The notes: generated by a model from the sequence alone, not told the origin. A stretch of 64,000 bases of DNA from Streptomyces sp. ST2-7A (GCF_021390475.1 NZ_JAJUWS010000010.1:62001-126000); one strand, 5' to 3'; shown: positions 1-9,592, counted from the stretch's first letter. Made by a program: numbers and translations.

Positions 1-423
1 CCAGCGTTCGGCGGCGAGCCAGCCGACGTGGCCGGAGAGCCAGTAGTGGGAGTGGACCAGGTCGTAGTGGTCCGGGCGGCGGCCGGCCCAGGCCCGCATG
101 ACGCCGTGCGTGAAGGCGCACAACTGGGCGGGGAGGTCCTCCTTGGCCAGGCCCTCGTAGGGGCCGGCGTCGATGTGCCGGACGATGACGCCGGGGGCCA
201 GTTCCACCCGGGGTGCCAGCGCCCCGGCGGTGGAACGGGTGAAGACCTCCACCTCGGTGCCGAGGTCGGCGAGCCGGCGGGCCAGCTCCACGATGTAGAC
301 GTTCATGCCGCCGGCGTCGCCGGTGCCCGGCTGGTGCAGCGGCGAGGTGTGCACACTGAGCATGGCGACCCGGCGCGGGTGTCGGCCACCGCGGCGGCGC
401 CTGAGCCGAACGATGTCGGGCAC
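1..423 (-). CDS. mshA: D-inositol-3-phosphate glycosyltransferase, 5' part (cut by window edge)
   Basis: Only the first 141 codons lie in the window; the gene continues past the left edge. It encodes the N-terminal Rossmann domain of MshA, the GT4 enzyme that transfers GlcNAc from UDP-GlcNAc to inositol-3-phosphate in the first committed step of mycothiol synthesis. The family loop [19 protein letters not shown] (residues 26-44) and the later [12 protein letters not shown] stretch are both visible. GTG at 423 is chosen because GGGAGGA sits 4-5 nt upstream; an internal ATG at 363 would remove 20 basic residues. mshD, the last gene of the pathway, is also in this window (5510-6466). The assignment rests on a strong family match. 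Confidence 0.93.
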   Translation of the reverse strand, partial: MPDIVRLRRRRGGRHPRRVAMLSVHTSPLHQPGTGDAGGMNVYIVELARRLADLGTEVEVFTRSTAGALAPRVELAPGVIVRHIDAGPYEGLAKEDLPAQLCAFTHGVMRAWAGRRPDHYDLVHSHYWLSGHVGWLAAERW

Positions 424-659
424 GTGTCCTCCCGGGGTGACGACGGGCGGGCTCCGGGTCCGAGAACACGGATGCCTCGACCCGTCTTCCCACTTTGCCA
501 AAACGTGACCGATTTCGAGCGGAATCGCCGGCGGTCGGTGGAGGTGACGAGGCATCCCGCCGACGGCGGGCACGCGCGGGGTCGCCTACGGTGTCCCGGG
601 CACGACGGGCGGGCGACCGCCCGGAACGGAACGCGCCGGGGCGCGGCGGGAGGGACGGC

Positions 660-1532
660 ATGACGGGCGACACGGCGACCGACGGGAACGGCCGGGGCGT
701 CGGCGGCACCGCCCGGTCCCGGTCCGGGAACCGCCCCACCGGCACCGTCACCCGGGGCACCACCCACCGCAACCGACTGCGCCGCATGGACCGCTGGATC
801 GTCGCCGAACACGGCGCCGCCCTGCGCCGCTCCCCCCATCCGCCCCTGGCCGTGGACCTCGGTTACGGAGCGGCCCCGTGGACGGCGGTGGAACTGGCGG
901 GACGCCTGCGCGCCGTGCGGCCCGACGTCCGCCTGGTGGGCCTGGAGATCGACCCCGCGCGGGTGGCGGCGGCACAGCCCTTCGCCACGCCGGGATTGGC
1001 CTTCCGGCGCGGCGGCTTCGAGGTGCCACCGGGGGGCGGGGACGACCCGACCGACCCCGCCGACCGGCCGCTGCTGATCCGCGCCGCCAACGTGCTGCGG
1101 CAGTACCCGGAGGAGGAGGTGCCCGCCGCCTGGCGGCTGATGTGCGGGCGGCTGGCGCCCGACGGACTGCTGGTGGAGGGCACCTGCGACGAGATCGGCC
1201 GCCGGCACGCCTGGGTGGCCCTTGGCCCGGAGGGGCCGCGCACCCTGACCCTGGCCGCCCGCCTGGCCGACCTGGGCACCCCGGGCGACCTGGCGGAGCG
1301 GCTGCCGAAGGCACTGATCCACCGCAACGTGCCGGGTGAGCCGGTGCACGCCTGGCTGCGCGACCTGGACCGCGCCTGGGCCGCCGCCGCGCCGTTCGGG
1401 GCGCTGGGCGCCCGGCAGCGGTGGCTGCGCACGGTGCGGTCGGTGGCGGCCGACTGGCCGGTGCGCGGCGGGCACACCCGGCACCGGCAGGGCGAGGTCA
1501 CCGTCGACTGGTCCGCCGTCGCCCCCCGCTGA
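660..1532 (+). CDS. class I SAM-dependent methyltransferase-like protein
   Basis: Encodes 290 aa, divergent from mshA. After a low-complexity N-terminus of about 45 residues comes a Rossmann-like core with a motif-I variant VDLGYGAAPWTAVEL, the acidic VGLEIDP after strand 2, and LLIRAANVLRQY where motif IV is expected. This resembles SAM methyltransferases, but the glycine loop is not canonical (DLGYGAAP rather than GxGxG) and the substrate cannot be told. ATG at 660 has GGGAGGGA about 5-10 nt upstream. A longer open frame runs up to 495 but has no better start. A short stem-loop follows the stop, where the convergent Nudix gene ends. Confidence 0.8.
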   Translation: MTGDTATDGNGRGVGGTARSRSGNRPTGTVTRGTTHRNRLRRMDRWIVAEHGAALRRSPHPPLAVDLGYGAAPWTAVELAGRLRAVRPDVRLVGLEIDPARVAAAQPFATPGLAFRRGGFEVPPGGGDDPTDPADRPLLIRAANVLRQYPEEEVPAAWRLMCGRLAPDGLLVEGTCDEIGRRHAWVALGPEGPRTLTLAARLADLGTPGDLAERLPKALIHRNVPGEPVHAWLRDLDRAWAAAAPFGALGARQRWLRTVRSVAADWPVRGGHTRHRQGEVTVDWSAVAPR

Positions 1533-1533
1533 C

Positions 1534-1551
1534 CCCGGCGGGCACGCCGGG
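1534..1551. terminator. short stem-loop between convergent genes
   Basis: CCCGGCG and CGCCGGG pair over a 4-nt GGCA loop directly after the methyltransferase stop and before the convergent Nudix stop. A near-duplicate (GGCACGCCGGGC) follows at once. It probably ends transcription in both directions; there is no T-tract, as is usual in Streptomyces. Confidence 0.45.
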
Positions 1552-1573
1552 CGGCACGCCGGGCGGCGGGCCG

Positions 1574-2179
1574 TCAGGCGGCGGGGCGGTCGAGGTCGCG
1601 CAGCGCGTGCACGGCCTCGTCCAGCAGTTCGCGGTCCTGCGGGTGGGTGAGGCGTTCGCGGGCGGCGGCCGGCTCCAGCCACAGCAGGGCGTCGATCTCG
1701 TCGTTGGGCTCGAAGGTCCCCCCGAGCGCCTCGGCGAGCCAGTAGCGGACCTCCTTGGGCCGTCCCTTCGCCGAGTAGTACTGGGTGGACAACGCGGGCC
1801 CCGGCACGCAGACCATGCCGGTCTCCTCCCGCACCTCCCGCACCGCCGCCGCCCGGGGCTCCTCACCGGGCAACAGCTTGCCCTTGGGGTGGGACCAGTC
1901 GTCGTACTTCGGCCGGTGCACCAGGGCGAACAGCGGCGGAGGCCACTCGTCGGTCCCACCGGGGACGGGATCGACCCCGGCGGGACCGTCGGTCCGGGCG
2001 TCACGCCACAGCACGCAACCGGCGGCCCGCACGGCCGGCACACCGGGCGCGGGGACGGTGCCCGGCGGATCCCGCTCCTCGTCCGGGGCGTGCGGCCGGG
2101 CGGTCGGCCGGCCCGCCGGGGACCCCGCCCGGGGGACCGCGTCGGCGTGGGTACCCGGCTCGTCAGGCGTTCCCGACAC
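1574..2179 (-). CDS. Nudix hydrolase (MutT-like), coupled to ppk
   Basis: Encodes 201 aa. A disordered N-terminus of about 45 residues precedes a Nudix fold. The Nudix box is intact: G100-x5-E106-x7-R114-E115-x2-E118-E119-x-G121, the Mg2+-binding set for cleaving nucleoside-diphosphate-linked compounds. It overlaps the 3' end of ppk by 17 bp on the same strand, so it is almost certainly co-transcribed and translationally coupled. A MutT/Nudix partner next to ppk is, as recalled, the usual Streptomyces arrangement, which suggests a role in nucleotide or polyphosphate/pyrophosphate housekeeping. The exact substrate is unknown. Confidence 0.9.
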   Translation of the reverse strand: MSGTPDEPGTHADAVPRAGSPAGRPTARPHAPDEERDPPGTVPAPGVPAVRAAGCVLWRDARTDGPAGVDPVPGGTDEWPPPLFALVHRPKYDDWSHPKGKLLPGEEPRAAAVREVREETGMVCVPGPALSTQYYSAKGRPKEVRYWLAEALGGTFEPNDEIDALLWLEPAAARERLTHPQDRELLDEAVHALRDLDRPAA

Positions 2180-5100
2180 GTCGCTTCCTCCGCGACTCGA
2201 TCAGCGTCTCCTGGATGTTGCGCAGTGGCTCGCCGTCGGCGTCCACCGCGTGCCGGGTCCACCCGGCGTCCGGCCCCAGGTGCCAGGAGGCGGTGGAGTC
2301 GGCGGTACCGGTGGCCAGCAGGCGGGTGAGCGCGGAGCGGTGCGCCGGGTCGGCGACCCGCACCAGCACCTCGATGCGGCGGTCCAGGTTGCGGTGCATC
2401 AGGTCGGCGCTGCCCAGCCAGACCTCGCTCTCCCCGCCGGCGGCGAAGGCGTACACCCGCGAGTGCTCCAGGAACCGGCCCAGGACGCTGCGCACCCGGA
2501 TGTTCTCCGACAGGCCGGGCACACCGGGCCGCACCGCGCAGATGCCCCGCACCCACACGTCCACCCGCACGCCCGCCCGCGAGGCCCGGTACAGGGCGTC
2601 GATGATGCGCTCGTCCACCAGGGAGTTGACCTTGATCCGGACGCCCGCCGGGCGTCCCTCCCGGTGGTGGACGATCTCCCGGCGGATGCGTTCGATCAGC
2701 CCGTCGCGCAGGGAGCGCGGGGCCACCAGCAGTCGGCGGTAGGTCTCCCGGCGGGAATAGCCGGAGAGGCGGTTGAACAGGTCGGAGAGGTCTGCGCCCA
2801 CCTCGGGATCGGCGGTCAACAGGCCGAGGTCCTCGTAGAAGCGGGCGGTCTTGGGGTGGTAGTTGCCGGTACCGATGTGCGCGTAGCGGCGCAGGTTGTC
2901 GCCCTCCTGGCGTACCACCAGCGACAGTTTGCAGTGCGTCTTGAGGCCGACCAGGCCGTAGACGACGTGGCAACCGGACTCGACCAGTTTGCGCGCCCAC
3001 TTGATGTTGGCCTGCTCGTCGAAGCGGGCCTTGATCTCCACCAGCACCAGCACCTGTTTGCCGGACTCGGCGGCGTCTATCAGCGCGTCCACGATCGGGG
3101 AGTCGCCGGAGGTCCGGTACAGGGTCTGCTTGATCGCCAGCACGTCGGGGTCGGCGGCGGCCTGCTCGATGAACGCCTGCACCGAGGTGGAGAAGGAGTC
3201 GTACGGGTGGTGCAGCAGAACGTCCCGCTCGCGCAGCGCGGCGAAGATGTCGGGCGCGGAGGCGGACTCCACCTCCGCCAGGTCGCGGTGGGTACCGGCG
3301 ATGAACTTGGGGTACTTCAGCTCCGGTCGGTCCAGGTCCGCGATGGCCTCCAGCCCGGTGAGGTCCAGCGGTCCGGGCACCTTGTAGATCTCGTTCTCGG
3401 AGATCTTCAGCTCCCGCACCAGCAGCTCGAGGACCTCGGGGTCGATGGACTCCTCCACCTCCAGGCGCACCGGCGGACCGAACCGGCGGCGCAGCAGCTC
3501 CTTCTCCAACGCCTGGAGCAGGTTCTCCGCGTCGTCCTCCTCGACCTCCAAATCCTCGTTGCGGGTCACCCGGAAGTGGTGGTGGGCCAACACCTCCATG
3601 CCGGGGAAAAGCTCCTCCAGGTGTGCGGCGATCACGTCCTCCACCGGCACGTACCGCTGTGGGGAGACCTCCTGGAAACGGGTCAGCAGCGGCGGCACCT
3701 TCACCCGGGCGAAGTGCTTGTGGCCGGTGGAGGGGTTGCGGACGACGACCGCGAGGTTGAGCGAGAGGCCGGAGATGTAGGGGAAGGGGTGCGCCGGGTC
3801 CACCGCCAGCGGGGTGAGCACGGGGAAGATCTTCCGCCGGAAGAGCGAGAACAGACGGGTCTGCTCCTGCTCGGTCAGCTCGGGCCAGCGCAGCAGGTGG
3901 ATGCCCTGCTCGGCCAGTTCCGGCGCCACCCGGTCGTGGTAGCAGGCAGCCTGTCGGGTCATCAGTTCGCGGCTGTGGTTCCAGATGGTCTCCAGCACCT
4001 CGCGCGGCTGGTGGCCGGAGGCCGCCCGGGTGGCGACCCCGGTGGCGATACGGCGCTTGAGGCCGGCCACCCGGACCATGAAGAACTCGTCGAGGTTGCC
4101 GGCGAAGATGGCCAGGAAGCGGGTGCGTTCCAGCAGCGGGGTGGTGGGGTCCTCGGCCAGCTCCAACACCCGCTCGTTGAACGCCAGCCAGCTGCGCTCG
4201 CGGTCCAGGAAGCGGTTCTCCGGCAGTTCCTCGCGCTCGCCGGGACGCTCCCCGGGGCGCTCGCCGGGACGCTCCCCGGACCGACCGGCGCCGGCGGGAC
4301 GGGGGGTGCGGCGCGGCGTGGTGTCCTCGCCGTTGGGCCCGCCGGCCGGGGCGGCGCCGGCGGTCCCGGCCGGCGGGGTCGGCGTGCCGTGCGTCCCGTT
4401 GCGGCGGACTGCGCCGGCGGCCCGCGAGGGCGGCTTGAGCGGCGGGGCGGAGGCTCCGGTGGGGGCCTTCACCGAGCGGGCGGGGCGCGCGGCGCCGACC
4501 TGCACGGCGGTCGCCGAGCGGGTGGTCCCGGAACTGTTGACGGTGCGGGAGGAGACGGCGCCCGGGCGGCCGGCGCCCGGGCCGGCGGTGCGCCGGGGCG
4601 TACGGGCGGGTCGCTCGGCGGGGGCGGTGTCGGACCCGGTGTCGGGCCCAACGGCGGGGTCGGCCGTGGGGTCGGCGCTCCCGACCTCGGGGCCCGAGCC
4701 GGCCCCGGCGGGGGTCCTCTCGCCCGACCCGGTCGCCTTCGCGGCCTTCGCCGGCTTCGCGGTCCCCGCCGGCTTCGCGGTCCCCGCCGGCTTCGCGGCC
4801 TTCGCCGACGCGGTGCCGCCCACGGACCTCGCCGGTTCGGCGGTCCCGGCGTCCTTCCCGGACCCCGTGCGCTTCCCGGTCTTCGCCGACGCGGCGGACT
4901 TCGTCGACTTCGCGGCCTTCGCGGCCTTCGTCGACTTCGCGGCCTTCGTGCTCCCGGTCGGAGCGGCGGATTTCGCCGTCGTGCCGTCCTTCGCCTTCCC
5001 GGTCGTCTTCCCGCCCCGGACGGCGGCGTCGGCGGTTCCGGTCGGCTCGGCCGATGTCCCGGCCCGCACCGCCGATCCCGCCTCCGCCGGGGCGCGGCCG

Positions 5101-5405
5101 TCCCCGACCGCGCCGTCACCGATGCTCGCGTCGACCGCGCGCACGGCACTCCGTGCCCGCGCGGCGGTGGTCCGGCGCGCCGGGTTGGCGACCGAGGCGG
5201 CCGTCCCGCCCGCACCGGCCCGCCGGGAGGCGCGCGCGCCGGCCCGGCGGGCCGTACCGGGGGAGGCCTCGCTCCGCCCGTCGTCCTTCGGAGGAACGCC
5301 GGTTCCGGAACCAGACGCGACGTCCGCCGGGCGGGAGGCCTCGATGGCCCCGACCGGCTCCGGGCCGGCTGGATCGGTGGGCTGCGGCTGCGCTTCCGGA
5401 CTCAT
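2163..5405 (-). CDS. ppk: polyphosphate kinase 1 with long AK-repeat N-terminal tail
   Basis: Encodes 1080 aa. The PPK1 core starts near residue 394 ([20 protein letters not shown]) and runs to the end. It reversibly builds polyphosphate from ATP through a phosphohistidine, expected at H843 in [20 protein letters not shown], with a second conserved His at H981 (FLEHSRVY). The first ~393 residues are not PPK: they are Ala/Thr/Pro/Lys-rich, with runs such as [17 protein letters not shown] around residues 150-230, like histone-H1-type tails, and four copies of GERP just before the core. Typical Streptomyces PPKs are near 770 aa as recalled, so the tail is unusual. ATG 5405 is the first start; internal starts are possible but the frame keeps coding-type GC3 throughout. 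Confidence 0.95.
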   Translation of the reverse strand: MSPEAQPQPTDPAGPEPVGAIEASRPADVASGSGTGVPPKDDGRSEASPGTARRAGARASRRAGAGGTAASVANPARRTTAARARSAVRAVDASIGDGAVGDGRAPAEAGSAVRAGTSAEPTGTADAAVRGGKTTGKAKDGTTAKSAAPTGSTKAAKSTKAAKAAKSTKSAASAKTGKRTGSGKDAGTAEPARSVGGTASAKAAKPAGTAKPAGTAKPAKAAKATGSGERTPAGAGSGPEVGSADPTADPAVGPDTGSDTAPAERPARTPRRTAGPGAGRPGAVSSRTVNSSGTTRSATAVQVGAARPARSVKAPTGASAPPLKPPSRAAGAVRRNGTHGTPTPPAGTAGAAPAGGPNGEDTTPRRTPRPAGAGRSGERPGERPGERPGEREELPENRFLDRERSWLAFNERVLELAEDPTTPLLERTRFLAIFAGNLDEFFMVRVAGLKRRIATGVATRAASGHQPREVLETIWNHSRELMTRQAACYHDRVAPELAEQGIHLLRWPELTEQEQTRLFSLFRRKIFPVLTPLAVDPAHPFPYISGLSLNLAVVVRNPSTGHKHFARVKVPPLLTRFQEVSPQRYVPVEDVIAAHLEELFPGMEVLAHHHFRVTRNEDLEVEEDDAENLLQALEKELLRRRFGPPVRLEVEESIDPEVLELLVRELKISENEIYKVPGPLDLTGLEAIADLDRPELKYPKFIAGTHRDLAEVESASAPDIFAALRERDVLLHHPYDSFSTSVQAFIEQAAADPDVLAIKQTLYRTSGDSPIVDALIDAAESGKQVLVLVEIKARFDEQANIKWARKLVESGCHVVYGLVGLKTHCKLSLVVRQEGDNLRRYAHIGTGNYHPKTARFYEDLGLLTADPEVGADLSDLFNRLSGYSRRETYRRLLVAPRSLRDGLIERIRREIVHHREGRPAGVRIKVNSLVDERIIDALYRASRAGVRVDVWVRGICAVRPGVPGLSENIRVRSVLGRFLEHSRVYAFAAGGESEVWLGSADLMHRNLDRRIEVLVRVADPAHRSALTRLLATGTADSTASWHLGPDAGWTRHAVDADGEPLRNIQETLIESRRKRRVGNA

Positions 5406-5455
5406 GCCCCCATTCTCCCGCCGTCACGGGAAACGCAACCCGTCCATCGTGTGAC

Positions 5456-5472
5456 GTGCGGGTTTCCCGCAC
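5456..5472 (-). terminator. small stem-loop between mshD and ppk
   Basis: GTGCGGG and CCCGCAC pair over a TTT loop, 38 nt beyond the mshD stop and 51 nt before the ppk start. It could weakly terminate mshD transcription or lie in the ppk leader. Seven base pairs only. Confidence 0.35.
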
Positions 5473-5509
5473 ACCACGAGCGTGCGCCCCGGGTGTGCGC
5501 CCCGGCGCG

Positions 5510-6466
5510 TCAGCTCTCGGTGCGGTACATCAGGTCGATCTCGAAGGTGTGGAAACCGAGCCCCTCGTAGAGCCGCAGGGCCGGGGTGTTGTCGGCGTCC
5601 ACATAGAGCATCGCGTGCGCCAGGCCGCGTCGCCGGGCCAGGTACTCCAGGCCGACGGCGGTCAGCGCCCGCCCCAGGCCGAGGTGCTGGGCGGTCGGGG
5701 AGACCCCCAGCACGTACACCTCGCCGAGGCCCTCGGCGGCGTGCACCTTCGTCCAGTGGAAGCCCAACAGTTCCTCGGGGTCGACGGCGCCCGCGCCGGC
5801 CGCCACGTCATCGGCGCCGCCCGCCGCCGGGTCGCGGTCGCGGACCGCGAGGAAGAAGCCGGCGGGATCGAACCACGGTTCGCCCATTCGGGCGTCGAGG
5901 TCACGACGGGTGAGCCCACCCTGTTCCGGGTGGTGGGCGAAGGCGACGGCGTTCAGCTCCAGCCACGGCTCCTCGTCCCGGCCCGGCTCGAAGGTCCGCA
6001 GCCGCACGCCCTCCGGCAGGCGGGGTTCCCCCGGACGGAGGCCGCCGAGCGGGCGGCGCAGCTGCCGCAACTCACGGAAGAGGATCATGCCGAGCGCCTG
6101 CGCGAGGTGGCGGGCGGCGGGATGCCCACCGTGCGCCCACACTCGCAACCGGCGGCCCGAGGCGGTCAGCAGCGCCTCGCCCAGGACCCGGCCGTACCGC
6201 CGGCCCCGGTGATCGGGGTGGACGACCAGTTCGGCGGAGGCCGCCTCGATGGGATCGGTGCCGTCCAGCAGCGCGTACCCGACCAGGGCGCCCTCGCGCC
6301 ACAGCAGCAGGTGACGGACGCCCTCCCGCCGACCGCCCCGCAGCAGCAGCCGGCTCTGCTCCGACAGGGGTGACCTGCCGTCGACGGTGAGGGCGGCGTC
6401 GATCACCCGCCCGATCTCCCGGATGTCCTCCGGTGACAGGTCCTCCAGAACCACGACATCGCTCAT
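5510..6466 (-). CDS. mshD: mycothiol synthase
   Basis: Encodes 318 aa with two tandem GNAT domains, the layout of MshD, which acetylates Cys-GlcN-Ins with acetyl-CoA to give mycothiol. Acetyl-CoA loop motifs are visible as VVHPDHRGRRYGRVLGEALL (81-100) and VLGVSPTAQHLGLGRAL in the C-terminal half; the C-terminal NTPALRLYEGLGFH is typical. A TAGAGT -10 element ends 6 nt before the ATG, so the transcript is probably leaderless. It lies upstream of ppk on the same strand with a small stem-loop between. Confidence 0.93.
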   Translation of the reverse strand: MSDVVVLEDLSPEDIREIGRVIDAALTVDGRSPLSEQSRLLLRGGRREGVRHLLLWREGALVGYALLDGTDPIEAASAELVVHPDHRGRRYGRVLGEALLTASGRRLRVWAHGGHPAARHLAQALGMILFRELRQLRRPLGGLRPGEPRLPEGVRLRTFEPGRDEEPWLELNAVAFAHHPEQGGLTRRDLDARMGEPWFDPAGFFLAVRDRDPAAGGADDVAAGAGAVDPEELLGFHWTKVHAAEGLGEVYVLGVSPTAQHLGLGRALTAVGLEYLARRRGLAHAMLYVDADNTPALRLYEGLGFHTFEIDLMYRTES

Positions 6467-6532
6467 GCCGGCACTCTACGGGCGGACGAACGCGTTTCGG
6501 CAACCCGCTCGTTACGTGATTCCTCCTGACGT

Positions 6533-6546
6533 GCTACGCGCGTAGC
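6533..6546. promoter_or_regulatory. perfect 14-bp palindrome upstream of the 5'-nucleotidase gene
   Basis: GCTACGCGCGTAGC is its own reverse complement. It lies between the divergent mshD and 5'-nucleotidase genes, just upstream of a TAGGCT (6549-6554) that could serve as -10. The position suits an operator for the nucleotidase promoter. The regulator is unknown. Confidence 0.5.
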
Positions 6547-6603
6547 GCTAGGCTTCGCCCGATCCTGCCTCAAACACGCCCCATCGAAAGGGACTTGTCC
6601 CCC

Positions 6604-8421
6604 ATGTCAGGAGCATCCCCCACGCCCCGGCGCCGACGCCGCGTCACCAAGACCCTCGCGGTGGGCCTCGTCGGCGCGCTCGCCCTCTCCCTGCCCGCCG
6701 CCCAGGCGGTCGCCGGCGGCCCCGACAAGGGCCGGCCCGGCAAGCCGGAGAAGCCCGGCAAGCCCGGCCACACCGTCGAGTTGCAGGTGCTGGCCCTCAA
6801 CGACTTCCACGGCGCCCTGGAGCCCCCCACCGGCTCGGGCGGCCTGGTCACCCATGAGCACGACCACGGCGAGCACGAGACCATCGAGGCCGGCGGCGTG
6901 GAGTACCTGGCCACCGCCCTGCGGGAGGCCCGCGAGGGCCACGACCGCTCGGTGACCGTCGCCGCCGGCGACATGGTCGGCGCCACCCCGCTGCTCTCCG
7001 CGCTCTTCCACGACGAGCCCACCATCGAGGCGCTCAACCTGCTGGAGATGGACGTCGTCGGCGTCGGCAACCACGAGTTCGACTCCGGCTGGGAGGAGCT
7101 GATCCGTCTTCAGGAGGGCGGCTGCCACCCGGTCGACGGTTGCTATGACGAGGGCCGCGAGTTCGAGGGCGCCGACTTCCCCTTCCTCGCCGCGAACGTC
7201 GTGCACGAGGACACCGGCGTGCCCATCCTGCCGCCCTACACCGTGCGGAACATGAAGGGCGCCAAGGTCGGCTTCATCGGCGTCACCCTCGAGGGCACCG
7301 CGAACATCGTCACCCGGGCGGGCATCGAGGGCATCGAGTTCCTCGACGAGGCCGAGACGATCAACCGGTACACCGGGGAACTGAAGCGCAAGGGCGTCAA
7401 CGCCGTCATCGCGCTCATCCACGAGGGCGGTTACGCCCCCTCCCCCGCCCACAACCACGACTGCGATGCCGGCGGCGGGCTCTCCGGTCCGATCGTGGGG
7501 ATCGCCGAGAACACCGACCCGGCCGTGGACGTGCTGATCACCGGTCACACCCACCGGCCGTACGTGTGCTCCATCCCGGATCCGGCGGGCAACGACCGGC
7601 TGGTCACCTCCGCCCAGTCCAACGGCGTGCTCTTCACCGAGCTGAACATGGAGTACGACCGGAAGAAGAAGGACATCGTCCGGGCGTCGGTCGAGGGCAC
7701 CAACCGGGTCGTGCACCGCGAGCGGGAGCGCGCCTCCGACCTGACCGCGCTGCTGGACTACTGGCGCGACCTGGCCGGGGCCGTGGCGAGCCGCCCGATC
7801 GGCTGGATCACCGAGGACATCACCCGGGACCGCGACATCCCCGAGTCCCCGCTCGGCAACCTGATCGCCGACGCCCAGCTGTCCCACGCCCGGGACGTGG
7901 ACCCGGCGGCGGCGATCGCCCTGATGAACCCGGGCGGCATCCGCACCGACCTGGTGTACGCGGCCTCCGGCGACGAGGGCGACGGTGTCGTCACCTATGG
8001 CGAGGGCTTCGCGGTGCAGCCGTTCTCCAACCAGGTGGTGCTGCTGGACCTGACCGGCGAGCAGATGGTGCGGGTGCTGCGCGAGCAGGTCAGCGGGCCG
8101 AACCTGACCGCCAACAAGATCCTGCAGCCCTCCGAGGGCTTCTCCTACACCCTCGACCTCGGTCGGGAGGGGGCCGACCGGATCGTCGCCGACTCGGTGA
8201 CCGTGGACGGTGAGCCGCTGGACCCGTCCGCGACCTACCGGATCGCGGTCAACTCCTTCCTCGCCGGCGGTGGCGACGGGTTCCCGACCCTCGCCGAGGG
8301 CACCGACGTCGTCTACGGCGGCCTCGACCTGGACGCCCTGATCGACCACCTGGGCACCGTCTCCTCCCCGGAGAGCCCGCTGACCGCGCCGGCCGCCGAC
8401 CGGATCACGGTCATCCGCTGA
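6604..8421 (+). CDS. secreted bifunctional metallophosphatase / 5'-nucleotidase
   Basis: Encodes 605 aa. The N-terminus is a signal peptide (RRRRR, a hydrophobic stretch about 17-30, then PAAQAVAGG), followed by a Lys/Pro/Gly linker (41-56). The metallophosphatase domain has LALNDFHG (~63-70), GNHEFDSGW and GHTHRPY metal-ligand motifs; the C-terminal 5'-nucleotidase domain has MNPGGIRTDL. It should release phosphate from nucleotides outside the cell, which fits the phosphate genes elsewhere in the window. ATG at 6604 is preferred because GAAAGGGA lies 10 nt upstream; a TTG at 6595 is too close to that site. Confidence 0.93.
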   Translation: MSGASPTPRRRRRVTKTLAVGLVGALALSLPAAQAVAGGPDKGRPGKPEKPGKPGHTVELQVLALNDFHGALEPPTGSGGLVTHEHDHGEHETIEAGGVEYLATALREAREGHDRSVTVAAGDMVGATPLLSALFHDEPTIEALNLLEMDVVGVGNHEFDSGWEELIRLQEGGCHPVDGCYDEGREFEGADFPFLAANVVHEDTGVPILPPYTVRNMKGAKVGFIGVTLEGTANIVTRAGIEGIEFLDEAETINRYTGELKRKGVNAVIALIHEGGYAPSPAHNHDCDAGGGLSGPIVGIAENTDPAVDVLITGHTHRPYVCSIPDPAGNDRLVTSAQSNGVLFTELNMEYDRKKKDIVRASVEGTNRVVHRERERASDLTALLDYWRDLAGAVASRPIGWITEDITRDRDIPESPLGNLIADAQLSHARDVDPAAAIALMNPGGIRTDLVYAASGDEGDGVVTYGEGFAVQPFSNQVVLLDLTGEQMVRVLREQVSGPNLTANKILQPSEGFSYTLDLGREGADRIVADSVTVDGEPLDPSATYRIAVNSFLAGGGDGFPTLAEGTDVVYGGLDLDALIDHLGTVSSPESPLTAPAADRITVIR

Positions 8422-8444
8422 TCGGTTGATCGACACCTCCGGTC

Positions 8445-8487
8445 GAGGGGGTGGTGCCGGACCCTCCCGGTCCGGCACCACCCCCTC
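8445..8487. terminator. strong 18-bp stem-loop terminator
   Basis: Arms 8445-8462 and 8470-8487 pair perfectly over a 7-nt loop; the core is GGTGGTGCCGGAC with its complement. It sits 24 nt after the 5'-nucleotidase stop. Confidence 0.8.
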
Positions 8488-8627
8488 CGCCGTTCGGCGG
8501 GACGTCCGTCCCGGACCGGCGTGCCGGCGAGGTGACGCCGGAGACCGGTGTGCCGCCGCTCCCGCCGGGGCTCCGGCCCCGGCGGGAGGGATGACCGGTC
8601 GGCACCGGCTCCGGAAGGATGACCGCC

Positions 8628-8760
8628 ATGCCGCATCTCGTCGCCCCCGTCCTGACGCCGGGCCGGCTCTCCGCCTCGCCCCGGCCCCGCGTCCGGGCCG
8701 ACGGGCTGCCCCTGCGCCCCCACCGACCCGACCGGCGACGGGTTCCGCGAGCGGGGGTCG
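8628..8760 (+). pseudogene. truncated GNAT acetyltransferase N-terminus
   Basis: ATG at 8628, with GGAAGG 9 nt upstream, opens MPHLVAPVLTPGRLSASPRP, then VRADGLPLRPHRPD. This looks like the first ~35 residues of a Streptomyces GNAT acetyltransferase, which typically reads LxLRPWRxxDA next. The similarity is lost after that, and the frame turns into Arg/Pro-rich sequence and runs into the 3' end of the reductase gene at 8840. I read it as a decayed remnant. The rest of the 8488-8829 gap holds nothing recognisable. The match is from memory and short. Confidence 0.4.
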
Positions 8761-8829
8761 GACCCCGGGTTCCCCGCACCGCGGCCGGGCGAGGGGCGCG
8801 CGGGGTGCCGCGCGCCCCGGGGGAGGTCA

Positions 8830-9459
8830 TCAGGAGGTGAAGGGGCGGTGGGCGCGGGCGGCTCGCAGGGCATCGGCCCACCAGACGAGGCGGTCGAGCA
8901 TCGCGGTCGCCGCCGCGTCACCACCCGGCCCCGGCGCCATCTCCGACGGGCCGTGCAGACTGACCGTCTCCCGCACCGTGACGGCGTGCAGTTCGGCGAA
9001 TACCTGCCGGAGTTGTTCGACGGCGCGCAGCCCGCCGCCGCGCCCGCCGTAGGAGACGAAGGCGATCGGCTTGGCGTGCCACTCGCTCCCGTACCAGTCG
9101 ATCGCGTGCTTCAGCGGGGCGGGGAAGCTGTGGTTGTACTCCGGGGTCACGATCACGAAGGCGTCGGCCGCCGCGAGGCGCGCACCGAGGGCGGTGACGG
9201 CGGGATCGCTCGTCCCGGAGTCGGCGAGGACGGCGGGCAGGGGGTGGTCGGCCAGGTCGACCACCTCGACCTCCGTCCCCTCGTGGGCGCCGGCCCGCTC
9301 TGCGAACCAGCGGGCGATGCCGGGCCCGCGCCGGCCGGCCCGGGTGCTGCCGATCACGACCGCCAGTCGGAGGGGTCGGGGCCGGGTCGTCCCGGAATCG
9401 CGGGTGGGAGCGGTGGCGAGGGTGTCGACGGGAACGGTGCCGAGGAGCGCGGGGGCCAT
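8830..9459 (-). CDS. NAD(P)H-dependent FMN reductase, probable SoxR target
   Basis: Encodes 209 aa with a flavodoxin-like fold: the FMN phosphate loop VVIGSTRAGRRG (34-45) and the PEYNHSFPAPLKHAIDW segment (106-122) are hallmarks of NADPH-dependent FMN reductases. It should use NAD(P)H to reduce flavin, quinone or similar redox-active compounds. The start is set at 9459, not the longer frame to 9561, because GGAGGA lies 4 nt upstream and the extra residues would cover the promoter. It is divergent from soxR, with a SoxR box between them. From memory, such reductases are members of the Streptomyces SoxR regulon. Confidence 0.9.
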   Translation of the reverse strand: MAPALLGTVPVDTLATAPTRDSGTTRPRPLRLAVVIGSTRAGRRGPGIARWFAERAGAHEGTEVEVVDLADHPLPAVLADSGTSDPAVTALGARLAAADAFVIVTPEYNHSFPAPLKHAIDWYGSEWHAKPIAFVSYGGRGGGLRAVEQLRQVFAELHAVTVRETVSLHGPSEMAPGPGGDAAATAMLDRLVWWADALRAARAHRPFTS

Positions 9460-9546
9460 GGGGTCCTCCGATCGGTTCGGAGCCGGGGGCGGGCGCCCTC
9501 CGGCCACGGCCCCGGCCGGGTTCTCCCGCCGAGGGCCGTGGGGACC

Positions 9547-9577
9547 ACCATGGGACTTCAAGTGGACTTGAGGTCAA
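9547..9577 (-). promoter_or_regulatory. SoxR box inside a MerR-type promoter for the reductase gene
   Basis: CTTCAAGTGGACTTGAGG (9556-9573) is a near-perfect dyad (TCAAGT-GG-ACTTGA) matching the classical SoxR operator. On the minus strand it is framed by TTGACC (-35, 9577-9572) and CATGGT (-10, 9552-9547) with a 19-bp spacer. An over-long spacer carrying the operator is the arrangement MerR-family activators such as SoxR twist open. Transcription would lead into the FMN reductase gene. Confidence 0.8.
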
Positions 9578-9592
9578 GCTAGGCTCGGGGAC

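Noticed and set aside
1498..3000. Long minus-strand frame over the Nudix and ppk region and many similar Arg/Gly/Pro-rich frames
   Set aside because: They lie in the wrong phase of well-supported genes and have shadow composition; high GC makes long random frames common.
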